Under the pieces are notes generated by a model, which worked only from the letters and a program-made list of their open reading frames with translations, was not told the DNA's origin and searched no databases. Source: Marinobacter sp. es.048 (GTDB lineage: Bacteria; Pseudomonadota; Gammaproteobacteria; Pseudomonadales; Oleiphilaceae). From it: a DNA stretch of 64,000 bases. The stretch spans positions 62,001 through 126,000 of the forward strand of contig NZ_FYFA01000002.1 of the NCBI RefSeq assembly GCF_900188435.1, written 5' to 3'. This document shows positions 37,160 through 50,836 of this stretch, in pieces (position 1 is the first letter of the stretch; each line of letters starts with the position of its first letter). The position numbers and the translations under genes were made by a program.

Positions 37160-38468
37160 CCGGCCAGACCAGTCTCCGGCTTCGCCGGCGGCTGGTGCCA
37201 CTGTCGATCAATGGCTTACCTACCTCGAAGCGATACATCCCACGGAGATAGACCTCGGCCTGGATCGGGTACTTGTGGTTATGCGCCGGTTGTTCCGGCG
37301 AAAGCCGGGTGTCCGCATCATCACGGTGGCAGGCACCAATGGCAAGGGCAGCGCTGTAGCGGCGTTAGAGACGCTGCTACGGGCGGCCGGGCGCCGTACC
37401 GGGGCATATACCTCCCCCCATCTCCAACGCTATAACGAGCGTGTGCGCCTGAATGGCGAGGATATTTCTGACGACTCGCTGGTAAGTGCGTTCGAAGCCG
37501 TTGAGGCCGCCCGTGGCAATGTCTCGCTGACCTATTTTGAATTCGGAACCCTGGCAGCTTTTGTGGCCTTCGCCGACGCAGGTCTCGACGACTGGATCCT
37601 TGAAGTTGGTCTTGGTGGGCGTTTGGATGCGGTGAATGTCCTGGACGCGGATTTTGTCATACTGACATCGGTGGACATCGACCACGTTGCTTTCCTCGGC
37701 GACAACCGGGAAGCCATCGGTTTTGAGAAGGCAGGGGTCCTCCGGCCTGGTATTCCGGCAATCTACGCGGACACCGACCCACCACGCTCGGTTCTTCAGC
37801 AGGCGGCGGCCCAGAAGGTTCGCATGGCTATGTTCGGGCGTGACTATCAGTTAATACCGGAATCACAGGCTTCCCCAGGAATTCCGGCAATGGTGCTGAA
37901 TTATCAAAATCAGCCGATTCGTTTGCCAGCCGGGCCGTTGCCGGTTAAAAGCGTAGCCGCCGCCGTCGTCGCCGTGCGACAGCTTGAGCCAGACTTATCG
38001 GTCACTGTGATTGAGCAGGTGCTTTCAGGTCTGTGCGTGCCCGGGCGATTTGAGCGCCTGGGGTCCTGCCCGGATATTTTCCTGGATGTTGGTCATAACC
38101 CCCATGCGGCAGGTTGGTTGGCCGAACAGCTGGGCGGCTTGAAACTGCCCGAACGGCGGGTACACGCAGTTTATGGCGCCTTGGCGGACAAGGACGTGGA
38201 AGGTGTTGGCAGGGCCATGATCGATGTGGTTGATGCCTGGTATCTGGCCAGCCTCAAGGTCCCTAGGGGGCTTTCAGGCCATGATTTGCAGGCAAGACTG
38301 GCCGGTGCCAGCATCGCTCATGCGCCAGCTTTCGAGTCAGTGCAAGAGGCGCTTGATTCGGCGTTGTCCGCAGCAGCCCCTAACGATCTTGTGGTCGTTT
38401 TCGGTTCGTTCTTCACCGTCGCCGAGGGCCGGGAAATTCTGCTCGCTGAAGAATCAGCCGGAAGCTAG
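37143..38468 (+). CDS. folC: bifunctional folylpolyglutamate / dihydrofolate synthase
   Basis: Adds glutamate to folates and glycine-links dihydropteroate. The 441-residue protein has a Mur-ligase fold with P-loop [16 protein letters not shown], followed by [20 protein letters not shown] and the carbamylated-lysine or magnesium region [12 protein letters not shown]. The C-terminal domain signature is [12 protein letters not shown] start at ATG 37143, which overlaps accD by 17 bases; a purine run GGAAAAG lies upstream. accD-folC-dedD-cvpA-purF is a long-known gammaproteobacterial order. Confidence 0.95.
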   Translation: MPPPSNRPDQSPASPAAGATVDQWLTYLEAIHPTEIDLGLDRVLVVMRRLFRRKPGVRIITVAGTNGKGSAVAALETLLRAAGRRTGAYTSPHLQRYNERVRLNGEDISDDSLVSAFEAVEAARGNVSLTYFEFGTLAAFVAFADAGLDDWILEVGLGGRLDAVNVLDADFVILTSVDIDHVAFLGDNREAIGFEKAGVLRPGIPAIYADTDPPRSVLQQAAAQKVRMAMFGRDYQLIPESQASPGIPAMVLNYQNQPIRLPAGPLPVKSVAAAVVAVRQLEPDLSVTVIEQVLSGLCVPGRFERLGSCPDIFLDVGHNPHAAGWLAEQLGGLKLPERRVHAVYGALADKDVEGVGRAMIDVVDAWYLASLKVPRGLSGHDLQARLAGASIAHAPAFESVQEALDSALSAAAPNDLVVVFGSFFTVAEGREILLAEESAGS

Positions 38469-38510
38469 GACAGGCCGCCTTAAACTTTGTCCATGGCGGC
38501 GGCTAGCACT

Positions 38511-38539
38511 TTGAGTTCCGGCTTCGGGGACGTTAGTAT
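38511..38539 (+). promoter_or_regulatory. probable sigma-70 promoter of dedD
   Basis: TTGAGT (38511-38516) and TAGTAT (38534-38539) have a 17-base spacer, 54 bases before the dedD start. Confidence 0.5.
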
Positions 38540-38592
38540 CTGCGGATAGGTGCCCGTCGGGGCGCAGTCACAACAGTTGGGAGCCTAGTAAC

Positions 38593-39264
38593 GTGGATGG
38601 ACTGAAACAGAGAATAATCGGGGCGTTGGTCCTTGTCTCCCTCGCGGTTATCTTTGTTCCCATGCTCTTTGATGAGCCTCATTCCGAACGCACTTCGACG
38701 ACGATCAAGATTCCGGAAGAGCCGCCTTTCCCTGAAGTGGAAGCACCCGAATCCGAATTGGCGCCTGCGCCGTCTTATGGCCTTGAGTCCAGCGATACCA
38801 CTCTTGCGGCGCCAGCGACTGAGGAAGAGGGCGGTGATTCTCCCGGGTATCGTATTCTTGAAGAGTCCCCTGGGGAGGAAGCAACGCCTGAAGTGGCAGA
38901 ATCCTTTGGCGGTGGCCAGTCCGCCACTAACGCGAGTCAAGAGCCGGCCACTGCTCCGACCGAAACTGCAGATCAAGCGTCAGAAAGCTCTGTCACGGAA
39001 ACCGCTGAATACGAACGGTCCCTGGAAGGTGCCTGGGTCGTTCAACTGGGAAGCTTCGGCAATTCCGATAACGCCCGAAGACTGAGGGATAAGGTCCGTG
39101 AGAAGGGTTATGATTCCCATTTGCAGGAAGTAGTCCGCGGCGACACCACGCTGACCCGGGTATTCAGCGGCCCCTTCGCCTCCAAATCCGAAGCCGAATC
39201 CGCCAAAAGGGCCCTTGACGACGCCTTTAACCTTAACAGTCTGGTCACATCCGGAGAAAAATAG
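38593..39264 (+). CDS. dedD: DedD-like SPOR domain cell division protein
   Basis: Septal protein that binds denuded glycan strands. The 223-residue protein has one N-terminal membrane helix (about 8-24, IIGALVLVSLAVIFVPMLF), a long acidic Pro/Glu/Ala linker (25-135) and a C-terminal SPOR domain (about 145-221, WVVQLGSFGNSDNARRLRDK to FSGPFASKSEAESAKRAL). The start is GTG 38593 with GGGAG about 10 bases upstream. It sits between folC and cvpA as in E. coli and Pseudomonas. Confidence 0.92.
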   Translation: MDGLKQRIIGALVLVSLAVIFVPMLFDEPHSERTSTTIKIPEEPPFPEVEAPESELAPAPSYGLESSDTTLAAPATEEEGGDSPGYRILEESPGEEATPEVAESFGGGQSATNASQEPATAPTETADQASESSVTETAEYERSLEGAWVVQLGSFGNSDNARRLRDKVREKGYDSHLQEVVRGDTTLTRVFSGPFASKSEAESAKRALDDAFNLNSLVTSGEK

Positions 39265-39298
39265 CGCCGGGGCCTCCTTTTTATGTGTGTCTGGCGGT

Positions 39299-39326
39299 TT
39301 GGCGAGCTGGGGTTTCCTGATAGAAT
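39299..39326 (+). promoter_or_regulatory. probable sigma-70 promoter of cvpA-purF
   Basis: TTGGCG (39299-39304) and TAGAAT (39321-39326) have a 16-base spacer, 31 bases before cvpA. I see no clear PurR-type operator beside it. Confidence 0.5.
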
Positions 39327-39356
39327 TCGCGCTTCCTTTTCTCCACCGGGTTTTAA

Positions 39357-39926
39357 ATGGAAGCGCTGATCTGGATTGACTGGGTCATTATCGCCCTGAT
39401 TACAGTTTCCACGCTCATCAGCCTGAAACGGGGCTTTGTAAGAGAAGCCTTGTCTCTGGTGACCTGGGTGGGCGCATTTATTCTGGCCAGAACCTTCCAT
39501 CCCCAGATGCAATCCCTGCTGGAAAGCACGGTTGAAACACCTCTGGTCAGGCTCATTGCCGCGTTCGCCATACTTTTCTTCGGAACCCTCATCGTTGGTG
39601 CCATCATCAATAACATGATCGGTCATCTGATTCGGGCCACCGGACTGTCGGCTACCGATCGGGTGCTTGGCATGGGGTTCGGGCTTTTGCGCGGTGTGGT
39701 GGTGGTGATCGTTGCCATTGCGTTTACCCGTTATACGCCGCTGGCGCAGGATACCTGGTGGCGAACCTCAATCATCATCGATCGCCTGGCCGTGGTGGAA
39801 GACTGGTCCAGAAGGACCCTGGGCGATGAATTTGCGCGCTTTCTGGGACCCGCGCCTGAAAACGCGCCGGAACCGGATTCCGTTACAGAGCAGGAAGGCG
39901 TGGAACCCGCGTCCGTGTCCCGCTAA
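39357..39926 (+). CDS. cvpA: CvpA family membrane protein
   Basis: Inner-membrane protein linked to colicin V production and to envelope stress resistance; the mechanism is unclear. The 189-residue protein has four membrane segments (about 3-23, 31-47, 64-84 and 103-121) and the family start IDWVIIALITVSTLISLKRG followed by FVREALSLVTWVGAF. The tail is acidic. purF starts 34 bases downstream, so the pair is probably cotranscribed as in E. coli. Confidence 0.93.
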   Translation: MEALIWIDWVIIALITVSTLISLKRGFVREALSLVTWVGAFILARTFHPQMQSLLESTVETPLVRLIAAFAILFFGTLIVGAIINNMIGHLIRATGLSATDRVLGMGFGLLRGVVVVIVAIAFTRYTPLAQDTWWRTSIIIDRLAVVEDWSRRTLGDEFARFLGPAPENAPEPDSVTEQEGVEPASVSR

Positions 39927-39960
39927 CATTCAGTTTTAACACTCGGAGATACACTTATCC

Positions 39961-41487
39961 ATGTGTGGCATTGTCGGCATCGTCAGTACTTCCAACGTCA
40001 ATCAGTCGCTCTATGATGCGCTGACTGTACTTCAGCACCGGGGCCAGGACGCGGCGGGCATTGTTACTTTTCAGGATGAACGTTTTTACCTCCGCAAGGA
40101 CAACGGGCTTGTACGGGATGTATTCCACACCCGCCACATGCGCCGCCTGGTGGGTAATGTTGGCATCGGGCATGTACGCTATCCCACTGCGGGCAGTTCC
40201 AGCTCCGCCGAAGCCCAGCCGTTCTATGTAAACAGCCCCTATGGGATTACCCTGGCGCACAACGGCAACCTGACCAATGCCGATGACCTGAGTACGGATC
40301 TGTTCCGGACTGATCTGCGCCACATCAACACTAATTCCGACTCGGAAGTGCTGTTGAACGTGTTCGCCCATGAGCTTCAGAAACTTGGCAAGCTGGATCC
40401 CACCAAGGACGAGATCTTCTCTGCCGTCAGCGCGGTTCACAAGCGCTGCCGGGGCGCCTACGCCGTTATTGCGATGATTACCGGCTACGGCATTGTCGGC
40501 TTCCGGGATCCGAATGGTATCCGCCCCGCCTGCTACGGTGAGCGCACTGACGAGAATGGCCGTAAGGAATACATGATTGCCTCCGAAAGCGTAGCCTTGA
40601 GCGCGGCTGGTTATACACTGGTGCGCGACATCGCGCCGGGTGAGGCGGTGTACATTGAAACCGACGGCACCCTCTACACCCGCCAGTGTGCGGAAGATCC
40701 GCATCTCTTCCCGTGTATTTTCGAGCATGTGTATTTTGCCCGCCCGGACTCCATTATTGACAAGGTGTCGGTCTACAAAGCTCGTCTGCGCATGGGCGAG
40801 ACCCTTGCCGAGAAGGTACTCCGCGAGACGCCTGATCACGACATCGACGTGGTCATGCCGATTCCCGATACCAGTCGGACCTCAGCCATGCAGATGGCGC
40901 ACCGTCTGGGCGTGAAGTTTCGGGAAGGCTTCATCAAGAATCGCTATATCGGTCGAACATTTATCATGCCCGGCCAGAAAATGCGTAAGAAGTCTGTCCG
41001 CCAGAAGCTTAACCCGATCGACCTCGAGTTTCGCGGCAAGAACGTGATGCTGGTAGATGATTCAATCGTGCGTGGAACCACCTGTAAGGAAATTGTCCAG
41101 ATGGCCAGGGATGCCGGTGCACGTAAGGTCTATTTTGCGTCTGCGGCGCCCCCCGTGCGCTACCCGAACGTTTATGGGATCGACATGCCCTCGGCCAGCG
41201 AACTCATTGCCCATGGCCGCACCGTTGAACAAATCCGGGAACTGATCGGCGCCGACTGGCTACTCTATCAGGACCTGGAGGACCTGATAACCTGCGTCAG
41301 TGACGTGAACGATGACGTCGAGGGTTGGGAGTGCTCGGTCTTTACCGGCAACTACGTGACCGGTGATATCGATGAAGCTTATCTGAGCCGGATCGACGGC
41401 TTGCGCAACGACGAAAAGCGATCCGAGGGTGCCAGCGTCGCCAACGGGGACAACGGTATTATTGATTTGCATAACGACGAAGACTGA
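39961..41487 (+). CDS. purF: amidophosphoribosyltransferase
   Basis: Commits PRPP to purine synthesis using glutamine nitrogen. The 508-residue protein begins MCGIVGIVS, with Cys2 as the N-terminal nucleophile after Met removal. Glutaminase motifs [16 protein letters not shown] and [10 protein letters not shown] and the PRPP loop [18 protein letters not shown] are intact. The length equals that of the E. coli enzyme, within a few residues. GGAG lies about 10 bases before the ATG. metZ follows after 26 bases. Confidence 0.97.
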   Translation: MCGIVGIVSTSNVNQSLYDALTVLQHRGQDAAGIVTFQDERFYLRKDNGLVRDVFHTRHMRRLVGNVGIGHVRYPTAGSSSSAEAQPFYVNSPYGITLAHNGNLTNADDLSTDLFRTDLRHINTNSDSEVLLNVFAHELQKLGKLDPTKDEIFSAVSAVHKRCRGAYAVIAMITGYGIVGFRDPNGIRPACYGERTDENGRKEYMIASESVALSAAGYTLVRDIAPGEAVYIETDGTLYTRQCAEDPHLFPCIFEHVYFARPDSIIDKVSVYKARLRMGETLAEKVLRETPDHDIDVVMPIPDTSRTSAMQMAHRLGVKFREGFIKNRYIGRTFIMPGQKMRKKSVRQKLNPIDLEFRGKNVMLVDDSIVRGTTCKEIVQMARDAGARKVYFASAAPPVRYPNVYGIDMPSASELIAHGRTVEQIRELIGADWLLYQDLEDLITCVSDVNDDVEGWECSVFTGNYVTGDIDEAYLSRIDGLRNDEKRSEGASVANGDNGIIDLHNDED

Positions 41488-41513
41488 ACGCCGCTTTCAG
41501 GCAGGAGATGTAG

Positions 41514-42755
41514 ATGACCTTTCGCCGCGAAGAAACTGTCTGGATCCCGGAGTCCGATCTGGACGGGATGTCCGTGGACACCCTGGCCGTGAGGGCGGGC
41601 CAGATCCGCACCGGGCAGCTTGAGCACAGCGACGCCATATTCCCCACGTCCAGCTTCGTGTATGGCAGCGCTGCGCAGGCAGCGGCGCGATTTGGCGGCG
41701 ATGAACCCGGCAACATCTATTCCCGATTTACCAATCCTACGGTGCAGGCATTTGAGGGGCGCATCGCCGCTATGGAAGGCGGAGAGCGTGCCGTTGCTAC
41801 CGCCTCCGGTATGTCCGCGATCCTGAGTACCTGCATGGCGCTGCTGCAGGGCGGAGACCACGTGATCTGCTCCCGGGGTGTATTCGGCACCACCAACGTG
41901 CTGTTCCAGAAATACATGGCGCGTTTTGGCGTGGAAACCACGTTTGTCAGCCTGACGGATATGGAAGAATGGCAGGCCTCTGTCCGGCCTGAAACCCGGA
42001 TGCTGTTTATTGAAACGCCGTCCAATCCTCTGTGCGAAGTGGCGGATATGGCGGCTTTGGGACAGCTCGCAAGAGACAACGATGCCCTGTTCGTGGTTGA
42101 TAACTGCTTTTGCACGCCTGTGCTCCAGCGTCCGTTGGAGCAGGGCGCAGACATCGTGATCCACTCGGCCACCAAATACCTGGATGGTCAGGGCCGCTGC
42201 GTGGGCGGTGTGGTGGTCGGGCCTGAAAAGATGATGGAAGAGGTCTATGGCTTCCTGCGTTCGGCGGGTCCCACCATGAGCCCTTTCAACGCCTGGGTCT
42301 TCCAGAAGGGCCTGGAAACCTTACCAATTCGTATGCGCGCCCACTGTGACAATGCGTTAGAGTTGGCCCTGTGGCTGGAGCAACAGCCGGCGGTTGAACG
42401 TGTCTTCTATGCCGGGCTCCAGAGTCATCCGCAACATGAGTTGGCAAAAAAACAGCAAACCGGATTTGGTGGTGTGTTGTCCTTCCAGCTCAAGGGCGCG
42501 AGAGAAGAGGCCTGGGCCTTCATTGATGGCACTCGAATGGTTTCCATCACGGCAAACCTCGGTGACGTTAAAACCACGATTACACATCCGGCCACGACGA
42601 CTCACGGGCGATTATCCCCGGAGGATAAGGCGCGGGCCGGAATTACGGAAAACCTGATCAGGCTTTCCGTGGGAATCGAAGCTGTTGAAGACCTGAAAAC
42701 CGATCTGGGAAGAGGCTTTCAGGCGCTTCGGAACGCAAGCACCGATAACGTCTGA
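41514..42755 (+). CDS. metZ: O-succinylhomoserine sulfhydrylase
   Basis: PLP enzyme making homocysteine directly from O-succinylhomoserine and sulfide. The 413-residue protein has the Cys/Met-metabolism fold with PLP Lys221 in HSATKYLDGQGR. Other signatures are YSRFTNPTVQAFEGRIAAME, FIETPSNPLCEVADM and TTHGRLSPEDKARAGI. The TTHGRLSPE form and the purF-metZ order are those of Pseudomonas MetZ rather than MetB. AGGAGATG precedes the ATG. It would use sulfide from the CysH pathway found earlier in the window. Confidence 0.93.
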   Translation: MTFRREETVWIPESDLDGMSVDTLAVRAGQIRTGQLEHSDAIFPTSSFVYGSAAQAAARFGGDEPGNIYSRFTNPTVQAFEGRIAAMEGGERAVATASGMSAILSTCMALLQGGDHVICSRGVFGTTNVLFQKYMARFGVETTFVSLTDMEEWQASVRPETRMLFIETPSNPLCEVADMAALGQLARDNDALFVVDNCFCTPVLQRPLEQGADIVIHSATKYLDGQGRCVGGVVVGPEKMMEEVYGFLRSAGPTMSPFNAWVFQKGLETLPIRMRAHCDNALELALWLEQQPAVERVFYAGLQSHPQHELAKKQQTGFGGVLSFQLKGAREEAWAFIDGTRMVSITANLGDVKTTITHPATTTHGRLSPEDKARAGITENLIRLSVGIEAVEDLKTDLGRGFQALRNASTDNV

Positions 42756-42761
42756 GCATTC

Positions 42762-45344
42762 ATGGTCGAATCCGCAAAAGCGAAGAAAGCACCACAAGAA
42801 CTGACAGAGAAGCAGCTGCGCTTTCGCCGCCTGGCAGCCCAGGGCGCCCGTGAAGGCGCCGTTATTGCTCTGATCGCCCTGTGTATCTATCTCTCCATGG
42901 CGCTGGTCACCTTCAGCCCGTCGGATCCGGGGTGGGCCAGTATTGGCCATGATACCAGCGTGCAGAATTATGCCGGCCGAACCGGGGCCTGGCTCGCCAG
43001 CCTTTTCATGGATTTCTTTGGCCATGTCGCCTATCTGTTCCCGGTCATGATCGCGGGTTACGCACTCATGCTTATCCGCCGGCGGAATGATTCCCTGGAT
43101 CTCCACTGGCCGCTATTCATGATGCGGTTCGGTGGCTTTCTGCTGATTTTGCTCTCGGCAACCAGTCTGCTGTCCCTGTATTCCGTGTTCGGTCTCGGGG
43201 CCTCCTCAGGCGGTGTATTGGGAACGGCTGTGGCCGACGCCATGGTGCGGTTTTTCAACCTGCCGGCCACCACGCTCCTGCTGATTGCCATCTTTCTCTT
43301 CGCACTGACCGTCACCACCGGCCTGTCCTGGTTCTGGCTGATGGATCAGGTGGGTGGTTTGACGCTCAGAACGGGTCTTGCCATCAAGAGCCTTTTTAAA
43401 GGCAAGCCGAAACCGGAAAAACCAGAGGCTAATCCAGAGCCCAAATCTGAGCCACCGGTGGTCAAGGACCGAGTGCCGGCCGTGGACAGCACGCGGAAAA
43501 AAGCAGATTCCAACAAGCCGCGCTGGTGGCAACGGATCCCCGGCTTTGGACCGAAGAAGCTGAAATCCCCGAAGCCCGCGTCGAAGCCAGAAAACGGTCG
43601 AAAAGAGCCCGCATTGGATGGTCTCTCTGCCGAGGTTGACCCTGAACCTGCGAGGCTCGAAAGTTTCAGTTCACGTGATGAGGCTCCTGTCACTGACGGA
43701 ACACCTGCCAAACCCGAGCCATCTCCTCAGTCTGCCGGACGGTCGCTGAAGATTTCGCCCTTCAAGAAGGACAAACAGCCGACTCAGTCGAAGGACAAGG
43801 GCAGCAAGCAACCTTCATTGCTGGAAGATATTGAGAGCCCGATTCCGCCGATTTCTCTGCTGGACCCGCCGGAGGAGCATAAGGAAAGAGGCTACTCCGA
43901 AGAATCCCTGGAACATATGTCACGGCTGCTAGAGGAAAAGCTGGGGGATTTCGGGGTGTCCGTTGAAGTTGTTGAGGTCAATCCCGGTCCGGTCATTACC
44001 CGGTTCGAGATCAAGCCAGCTCCGGGTGTGAAGGTCAGCAAAATTTCCAACCTCGCAAAGGATCTGGCCCGTTCATTGGCCGTACTAAGCGTTCGGGTGG
44101 TCGAGGTGATTCCCGGAAAGTCTGTGGTTGGTATCGAGATTCCCAACGAAGAACGGGAAATGGTTCGCCTCAGTGAAGTGCTCGGCGCGCGGGTGTTCCA
44201 GGATTCCAGCTCACCGTTGACCCTGGCGCTGGGTAACGACATTGGTGGCAATCCGATGGTCGCCAATCTCTCCAAAATGCCACACCTGCTGGTGGCGGGC
44301 ACCACCGGTTCCGGTAAATCCGTCGGCGTCAATGCCATGCTGCTCAGCATGCTGCTGAAGGCGGGGCCGGAGGAGGTCCGCTTCATCATGGTGGACCCCA
44401 AGATGCTTGAACTGAGCATCTACGATGGCATTCCGCACCTGCTGGCGCCGGTGGTCACCGACATGAAGGAGGCGGCCAACGCGCTACGCTGGTGTGTCGC
44501 TGAAATGGAGCGCCGGTACAAGCTTATGGCCAGCCTCGGGGTTCGTAACCTCGCGGGCTACAACCGCAAGATCAAAGATGCGGTGGCCGCTGGCGAACCG
44601 CTGCTGGATCCGTTCTGGAAACCGGACGAATACCTTGCCAACGACGAGCAGGAGCGGCCAGAGCTCGATACCCTGCCGTTCATCGTAGTGGTTATCGACG
44701 AATTCGCCGATATGATGATGATCGTCGGCAAGAAAGTTGAGGAACTGATTGCCCGGATTGCCCAGAAGGCGCGGGCGGCCGGTATCCACCTGATCCTTGC
44801 TACCCAGAGGCCGTCGGTGGATGTGATCACCGGCCTGATCAAGGCCAACATTCCCACCCGGATGTCGTTCCAGGTCTCCTCCAAGATCGATTCGCGTACG
44901 GTACTGGATCAGGGCGGCGCTGAGCAGCTCCTGGGGCATGGTGACATGCTCTACCTGCCACCGGGGTCGGGGTTGCCGGTTCGGGTGCATGGGGCTTTTG
45001 TGGATGACGATGAAGTCCATCGCGTAGTCAGTGCCTGGAAAGCCCGGGGCGAACCGGTCTATGTGGATGACGTTCTCAATGGTGCTGAAGGCGAGAGCCT
45101 GCCCGGGGTGCCCAACCTGTCGGAAGGCGGTGGAGACAGCGAAAGTGACGCGCTCTACGACGAGGCGGTTGCATTCGTTACCGAAGGCCGCCGCGTGTCG
45201 ATTTCGTCGGTGCAGCGAAAATTCAAGATCGGGTACAACCGGGCGGCCAACCTGGTTGATGCCATGGAAGCATCCGGCGTAGTAAGCGCTGCAGGCCATA
45301 ACGGTGCCCGGGAAGTTCTGGCGCCGCCGCCACCCAGAGATTAG
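42762..45344 (+). CDS. ftsK: DNA translocase FtsK
   Basis: Septal motor that pumps DNA and activates XerCD at dif during division. The 860-residue protein has four N-terminal membrane segments (about 25-200), a Pro/Lys/Glu-rich linker (205-360) and the RecA-like motor. Walker A is [12 protein letters not shown] (about 513-524) and Walker B is [15 protein letters not shown]. The C-terminal gamma winged helix, which reads KOPS, is at about 795-855 ([20 protein letters not shown]). The linker is shorter than in E. coli FtsK (1329 residues) but usual for Pseudomonas-type proteins. It starts 6 bases after metZ with a weak ribosome site. lolA follows. Confidence 0.96.
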   Translation: MVESAKAKKAPQELTEKQLRFRRLAAQGAREGAVIALIALCIYLSMALVTFSPSDPGWASIGHDTSVQNYAGRTGAWLASLFMDFFGHVAYLFPVMIAGYALMLIRRRNDSLDLHWPLFMMRFGGFLLILLSATSLLSLYSVFGLGASSGGVLGTAVADAMVRFFNLPATTLLLIAIFLFALTVTTGLSWFWLMDQVGGLTLRTGLAIKSLFKGKPKPEKPEANPEPKSEPPVVKDRVPAVDSTRKKADSNKPRWWQRIPGFGPKKLKSPKPASKPENGRKEPALDGLSAEVDPEPARLESFSSRDEAPVTDGTPAKPEPSPQSAGRSLKISPFKKDKQPTQSKDKGSKQPSLLEDIESPIPPISLLDPPEEHKERGYSEESLEHMSRLLEEKLGDFGVSVEVVEVNPGPVITRFEIKPAPGVKVSKISNLAKDLARSLAVLSVRVVEVIPGKSVVGIEIPNEEREMVRLSEVLGARVFQDSSSPLTLALGNDIGGNPMVANLSKMPHLLVAGTTGSGKSVGVNAMLLSMLLKAGPEEVRFIMVDPKMLELSIYDGIPHLLAPVVTDMKEAANALRWCVAEMERRYKLMASLGVRNLAGYNRKIKDAVAAGEPLLDPFWKPDEYLANDEQERPELDTLPFIVVVIDEFADMMMIVGKKVEELIARIAQKARAAGIHLILATQRPSVDVITGLIKANIPTRMSFQVSSKIDSRTVLDQGGAEQLLGHGDMLYLPPGSGLPVRVHGAFVDDDEVHRVVSAWKARGEPVYVDDVLNGAEGESLPGVPNLSEGGGDSESDALYDEAVAFVTEGRRVSISSVQRKFKIGYNRAANLVDAMEASGVVSAAGHNGAREVLAPPPPRD

Positions 45345-45356
45345 GAGTAACGAATA

Positions 45357-46004
45357 ATGCGACAGTCTTTTCTGAAATGCCTGGCAACATTGATTATGGC
45401 GGCATTTATTGTCAGCCCTGCGACTGCCAGTGAAGAGGGCGCGAGTGCAGACGAGCTGGCCTCGCTGCTGAAGGGTTATGAATCCTACCAGGCGGATTTC
45501 ATCCAGATCGTTGTCAACGAGAATGGTAACAAGGTTCAGGAAACCCGCGGCTCCCTGAAGGCCAAGCGACCGGGGCTGTTTTACTGGGAGACCAGTGAAC
45601 CCCTGTCTCAGTTTATTGTAAGTGATGGCGAAACGGTCGAAGTTTACGATCCGGACCTGGAGCAGGTCACGATCCATAACCTCGACGATCGTGCGCAATC
45701 CACACCCGCGCTCCTGCTAAGCGGTGAGGTGGATAACCTCGAGGAAACCTACAAGGTTTCCGGTCGCCAGATTGGCGACAACACCCGTGAATTTATTCTG
45801 GAGCCACGCAGCCCCGATTCCCTGTTTACGTCGCTCAGGCTAACCTTTTTCAAGGGTGAACTTCAGGAGATGCGCATGCAGGATTCCTTGGCACAGCTCA
45901 GCGTATTGAGTTTTGACCAGATCAGGCTCAACGAGCCCGTTGAGGCTGGCGCATTTACCCTCAACTATCCGGAGGGTGTAGACATTATCCGGGACGGGGC
46001 CTGA
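45357..46004 (+). CDS. lolA: outer-membrane lipoprotein carrier protein LolA
   Basis: Periplasmic chaperone that carries lipoproteins from LolCDE to LolB. The 215-residue protein has a signal peptide (to about A24, [10 protein letters not shown]). LolA signatures are [38 protein letters not shown] and [24 protein letters not shown] lies 9 bases before the ATG. Its stop TGA shares a base with the rarA ATG. The ftsK-lolA-rarA-serS order is classical. Confidence 0.96.
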   Translation: MRQSFLKCLATLIMAAFIVSPATASEEGASADELASLLKGYESYQADFIQIVVNENGNKVQETRGSLKAKRPGLFYWETSEPLSQFIVSDGETVEVYDPDLEQVTIHNLDDRAQSTPALLLSGEVDNLEETYKVSGRQIGDNTREFILEPRSPDSLFTSLRLTFFKGELQEMRMQDSLAQLSVLSFDQIRLNEPVEAGAFTLNYPEGVDIIRDGA

Positions 46005-47341
46005 TGCAGGACAGCCTGTTCGCGGAATCTGCTGGCTTTCGCCCGCTGGCCGCGAGAATGCGGCCGGCAAGCCTGGATGACTATGTTGGCCAGGCCCATC
46101 TGGTAGGGCCCGGCAAACCGCTGCGGCGCGCGGTCGAGCAGGGCCAGCTTCACTCCATGATCCTCTGGGGCCCTCCCGGAGTCGGAAAAACCACCTTCGC
46201 CCAGCTACTGGCCAACGTCAGTGATCTCAGCTTCGAGACGGTCTCTGCCGTACTGAGTGGTGTGAAAGAGATTCGGGCCGTTGTGGAGCGTGCTCGAAAT
46301 CGGAAGCAGTCTCAGGGCCGGGATACCTTGTTGTTCGTGGATGAAGTGCACCGCTTCAACAAAAGCCAACAGGACGCGTTTCTCCCCCATATTGAAGACG
46401 GCACCTTCATCTTCGTTGGTGCCACCACCGAGAATCCCTCTTTCGAGCTGAACAGCGCTTTGCTGTCCCGGACTCGTGTCTACGTGCTCAAGAACCTTGA
46501 GGAAGAGGACATTCTTCAGCTGTTACGCCGTGCGCTGACCGCTGAGGAAGGATTTGGTGGGCGCCTGCGGGTTGATGAGGACGTGTTGACCCTGATGGCG
46601 GCAGCCTCTGGAGGCGATGCCCGCCGCGCTCTGAATATCCTTGAAGTCGCCGCTGATCTGGCCGAGCCGGACGAGGCAGGCACTGATCGGGTTATGGCGG
46701 ATCAGCTTGAACAGGTCATGCAGACCAGCCTACGGCGGTTCGACAAGGGCGGTGATGTGTTTTACGACCAGATATCGGCCCTGCACAAATCCGTTCGTGG
46801 CTCAGATCCGGACGGGTCGCTGTACTGGCTGTGCCGGATGCTTGATGGCGGCTGTGATCCGCTATACGTTGCCCGGCGCCTGGTGCGCATTGCCAGTGAG
46901 GACATAGGCAATGCCGACCCCCGTGCCCTGCAGCTCAGCATGGAAGCCTGGGATGCTCAGGAGCGTTTGGGGTCGCCGGAAGGGGAGCTGGCATTGGCCC
47001 AGGCGGTGACCTACCTGGCTATGGCGCCCAAGAGCAATGCCGTCTATAACGCCTTCAATCGGTGCATGGCGGACATCCGCCAGGACCCGGACTACGAGGT
47101 TCCGGTACACCTGCGTAATGCGCCCACCAAGCTGATGAAAAGTATGGGCCATGGGGATACCTATCGGTACGCCCACGATGAACCGGAGGCCTTCGCCGCC
47201 GGTGAGTCCTATCTGCCCGAAGCGATTCATCAGCGCCGATACTACGAGCCCGTGAATCGTGGGCTGGAGATCAAGCTGGCCGAAAAGCGCCAGCGTCTGG
47301 ATTCCCGCAACGCTGAAAGCCCCCGCAAACGCTATAGCTGA
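46004..47341 (+). CDS. rarA: replication-associated recombination protein RarA (MgsA)
   Basis: AAA+ ATPase acting at stalled forks, related to clamp loaders. The 445-residue protein has Walker [11 protein letters not shown] (56-65), Walker [17 protein letters not shown] and sensor 1 [20 protein letters not shown]. The C-terminal tetramerisation region reads [12 protein letters not shown] [20 protein letters not shown]. The ATG overlaps the lolA stop by one base. serS follows after 87 bases. Confidence 0.96.
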   Translation: MQDSLFAESAGFRPLAARMRPASLDDYVGQAHLVGPGKPLRRAVEQGQLHSMILWGPPGVGKTTFAQLLANVSDLSFETVSAVLSGVKEIRAVVERARNRKQSQGRDTLLFVDEVHRFNKSQQDAFLPHIEDGTFIFVGATTENPSFELNSALLSRTRVYVLKNLEEEDILQLLRRALTAEEGFGGRLRVDEDVLTLMAAASGGDARRALNILEVAADLAEPDEAGTDRVMADQLEQVMQTSLRRFDKGGDVFYDQISALHKSVRGSDPDGSLYWLCRMLDGGCDPLYVARRLVRIASEDIGNADPRALQLSMEAWDAQERLGSPEGELALAQAVTYLAMAPKSNAVYNAFNRCMADIRQDPDYEVPVHLRNAPTKLMKSMGHGDTYRYAHDEPEAFAAGESYLPEAIHQRRYYEPVNRGLEIKLAEKRQRLDSRNAESPRKRYS

Positions 47342-49557
<2,216 letters not shown>

Positions 49558-49584
49558 GGCTCCCCGTTTTCAATACTGCTTTAA

Positions 49585-50661
49585 TCAGCCGATCTTGCGC
49601 TTGGGCAGCACGTCTTTCAGCTTGTCGCGCATATCCCGAATGGCCTTTTCCGTGGTCGGCCAGTCGATACAGGCGTCCGTCACCGATACGCCGTATTTGA
49701 GATCTGCCAGATTTTCCGGAATGGACTGGTTACCCCAGTTAATGTTGCTCTCAACCATCAGGCTCTGGATCGATGTATTGCCTTCCAGAATCTGATGGGT
49801 CACATCCTGCATAACCAGAGGCTGGATGGCCGGATCCTTGCTGGAGTTGGCATGGCTGCAGTCAATCATCATCGACTTGCGGAGGCCTGCCTTGTCCATT
49901 GCCTGCTCACACAGGGCGACGCTCACCGAATCATAGTTGGGTTTGCCACCGCCGCCACGCAGAACAACGTGGCCGTAGTTATTGCCCTTGGTGCGGATAA
50001 TCGCCACCTGACCCTGCTGGTCGATGCCCAGGAAGCTGTGCGGGTGCGACACGGATTTCATGGCATTGACCGCAACGTCAAGGCTGCCGTCGGTGCCGTT
50101 CTTGAAGCCGATGGCCATGGACAGGCCGCTGCTCATTTCACGGTGTGTCTGGGACTCAGTCGTCCGAGCGCCAATGGCGGACCAGGCGATGGTGTCCTGA
50201 AGATACTGCGGGGAAATCGGATCCAGCGCTTCGGTGGCCGCGGGCAGACCCATCTCGTTGATGTCCAGTAGCAGACGACGACCGATGTGCAGGCCCTGCT
50301 CAATATCGAAGGTGTCGTTGAGATGCGGGTCGTTGATCAGACCTTTCCAGCCAACGGTAGTCCGGGGCTTCTCGAAATACACGCGCATTACGATCAGCAA
50401 GGTGTCGCTGACTTCATCGGCCAACTTCTTGAGGCGCGTAGCGTAATCCCTGGCGGCTTCGACGTCGTGAATGGAGCAGGGGCCAACCACCACAAACAGC
50501 CGATGGTCTTTGCCATCCATGATGTCATAGATGGCCTGACGACCTTTTGAGACGGTATCTGCGGCCTTGTCGGAGAGCGGCATCTCCTTTTTCAGCGCTT
50601 CAGGAGTGATCAGTGCTTCCTGGCTCGCCACATTCAGATTCTCTAGTTTGTTGCCCGACAT
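49585..50661 (-). CDS. aroG: 3-deoxy-7-phosphoheptulonate (DAHP) synthase, class I alpha
   Basis: First step of the shikimate pathway, joining PEP and erythrose 4-phosphate. The 358-residue protein shows VVGPCSIHD, MRVYFEKPRTTVGWKGLIND, IGARTTESQTHREMSSGLS, GGGGKPNYD and DCSHANSSKD, with metal ligands within these. It is the AroF/G/H type; the isoform (which amino acid inhibits it) cannot be read safely, so the symbol is nominal. It is divergent from the DUF1631-like gene across 175 bases and convergent with cobA. Confidence 0.93.
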   Translation of the reverse strand: MSGNKLENLNVASQEALITPEALKKEMPLSDKAADTVSKGRQAIYDIMDGKDHRLFVVVGPCSIHDVEAARDYATRLKKLADEVSDTLLIVMRVYFEKPRTTVGWKGLINDPHLNDTFDIEQGLHIGRRLLLDINEMGLPAATEALDPISPQYLQDTIAWSAIGARTTESQTHREMSSGLSMAIGFKNGTDGSLDVAVNAMKSVSHPHSFLGIDQQGQVAIIRTKGNNYGHVVLRGGGGKPNYDSVSVALCEQAMDKAGLRKSMMIDCSHANSSKDPAIQPLVMQDVTHQILEGNTSIQSLMVESNINWGNQSIPENLADLKYGVSVTDACIDWPTTEKAIRDMRDKLKDVLPKRKIG

Positions 50662-50836
50662 GTTGTTCTGCTTCCCCGATTCTGATCGTTGCAGCCCTGA
50701 TGGACCATGGATTATGCCAACAAGGTTGCAGATTAACGCGAATAACGCCGGCCCACGGTTGCGGTAAACCCCGGCGAGTTGGTTATACTGCGTTATTTAC
50801 AGGGCCTTTTCAACGCTTCTTAAGTACGGGGAACGG

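Noticed and set aside
44484..45698. Minus-strand open frame opposite ftsK and lolA
   Set aside because: It spans two conserved genes in antisense and shows no motif.
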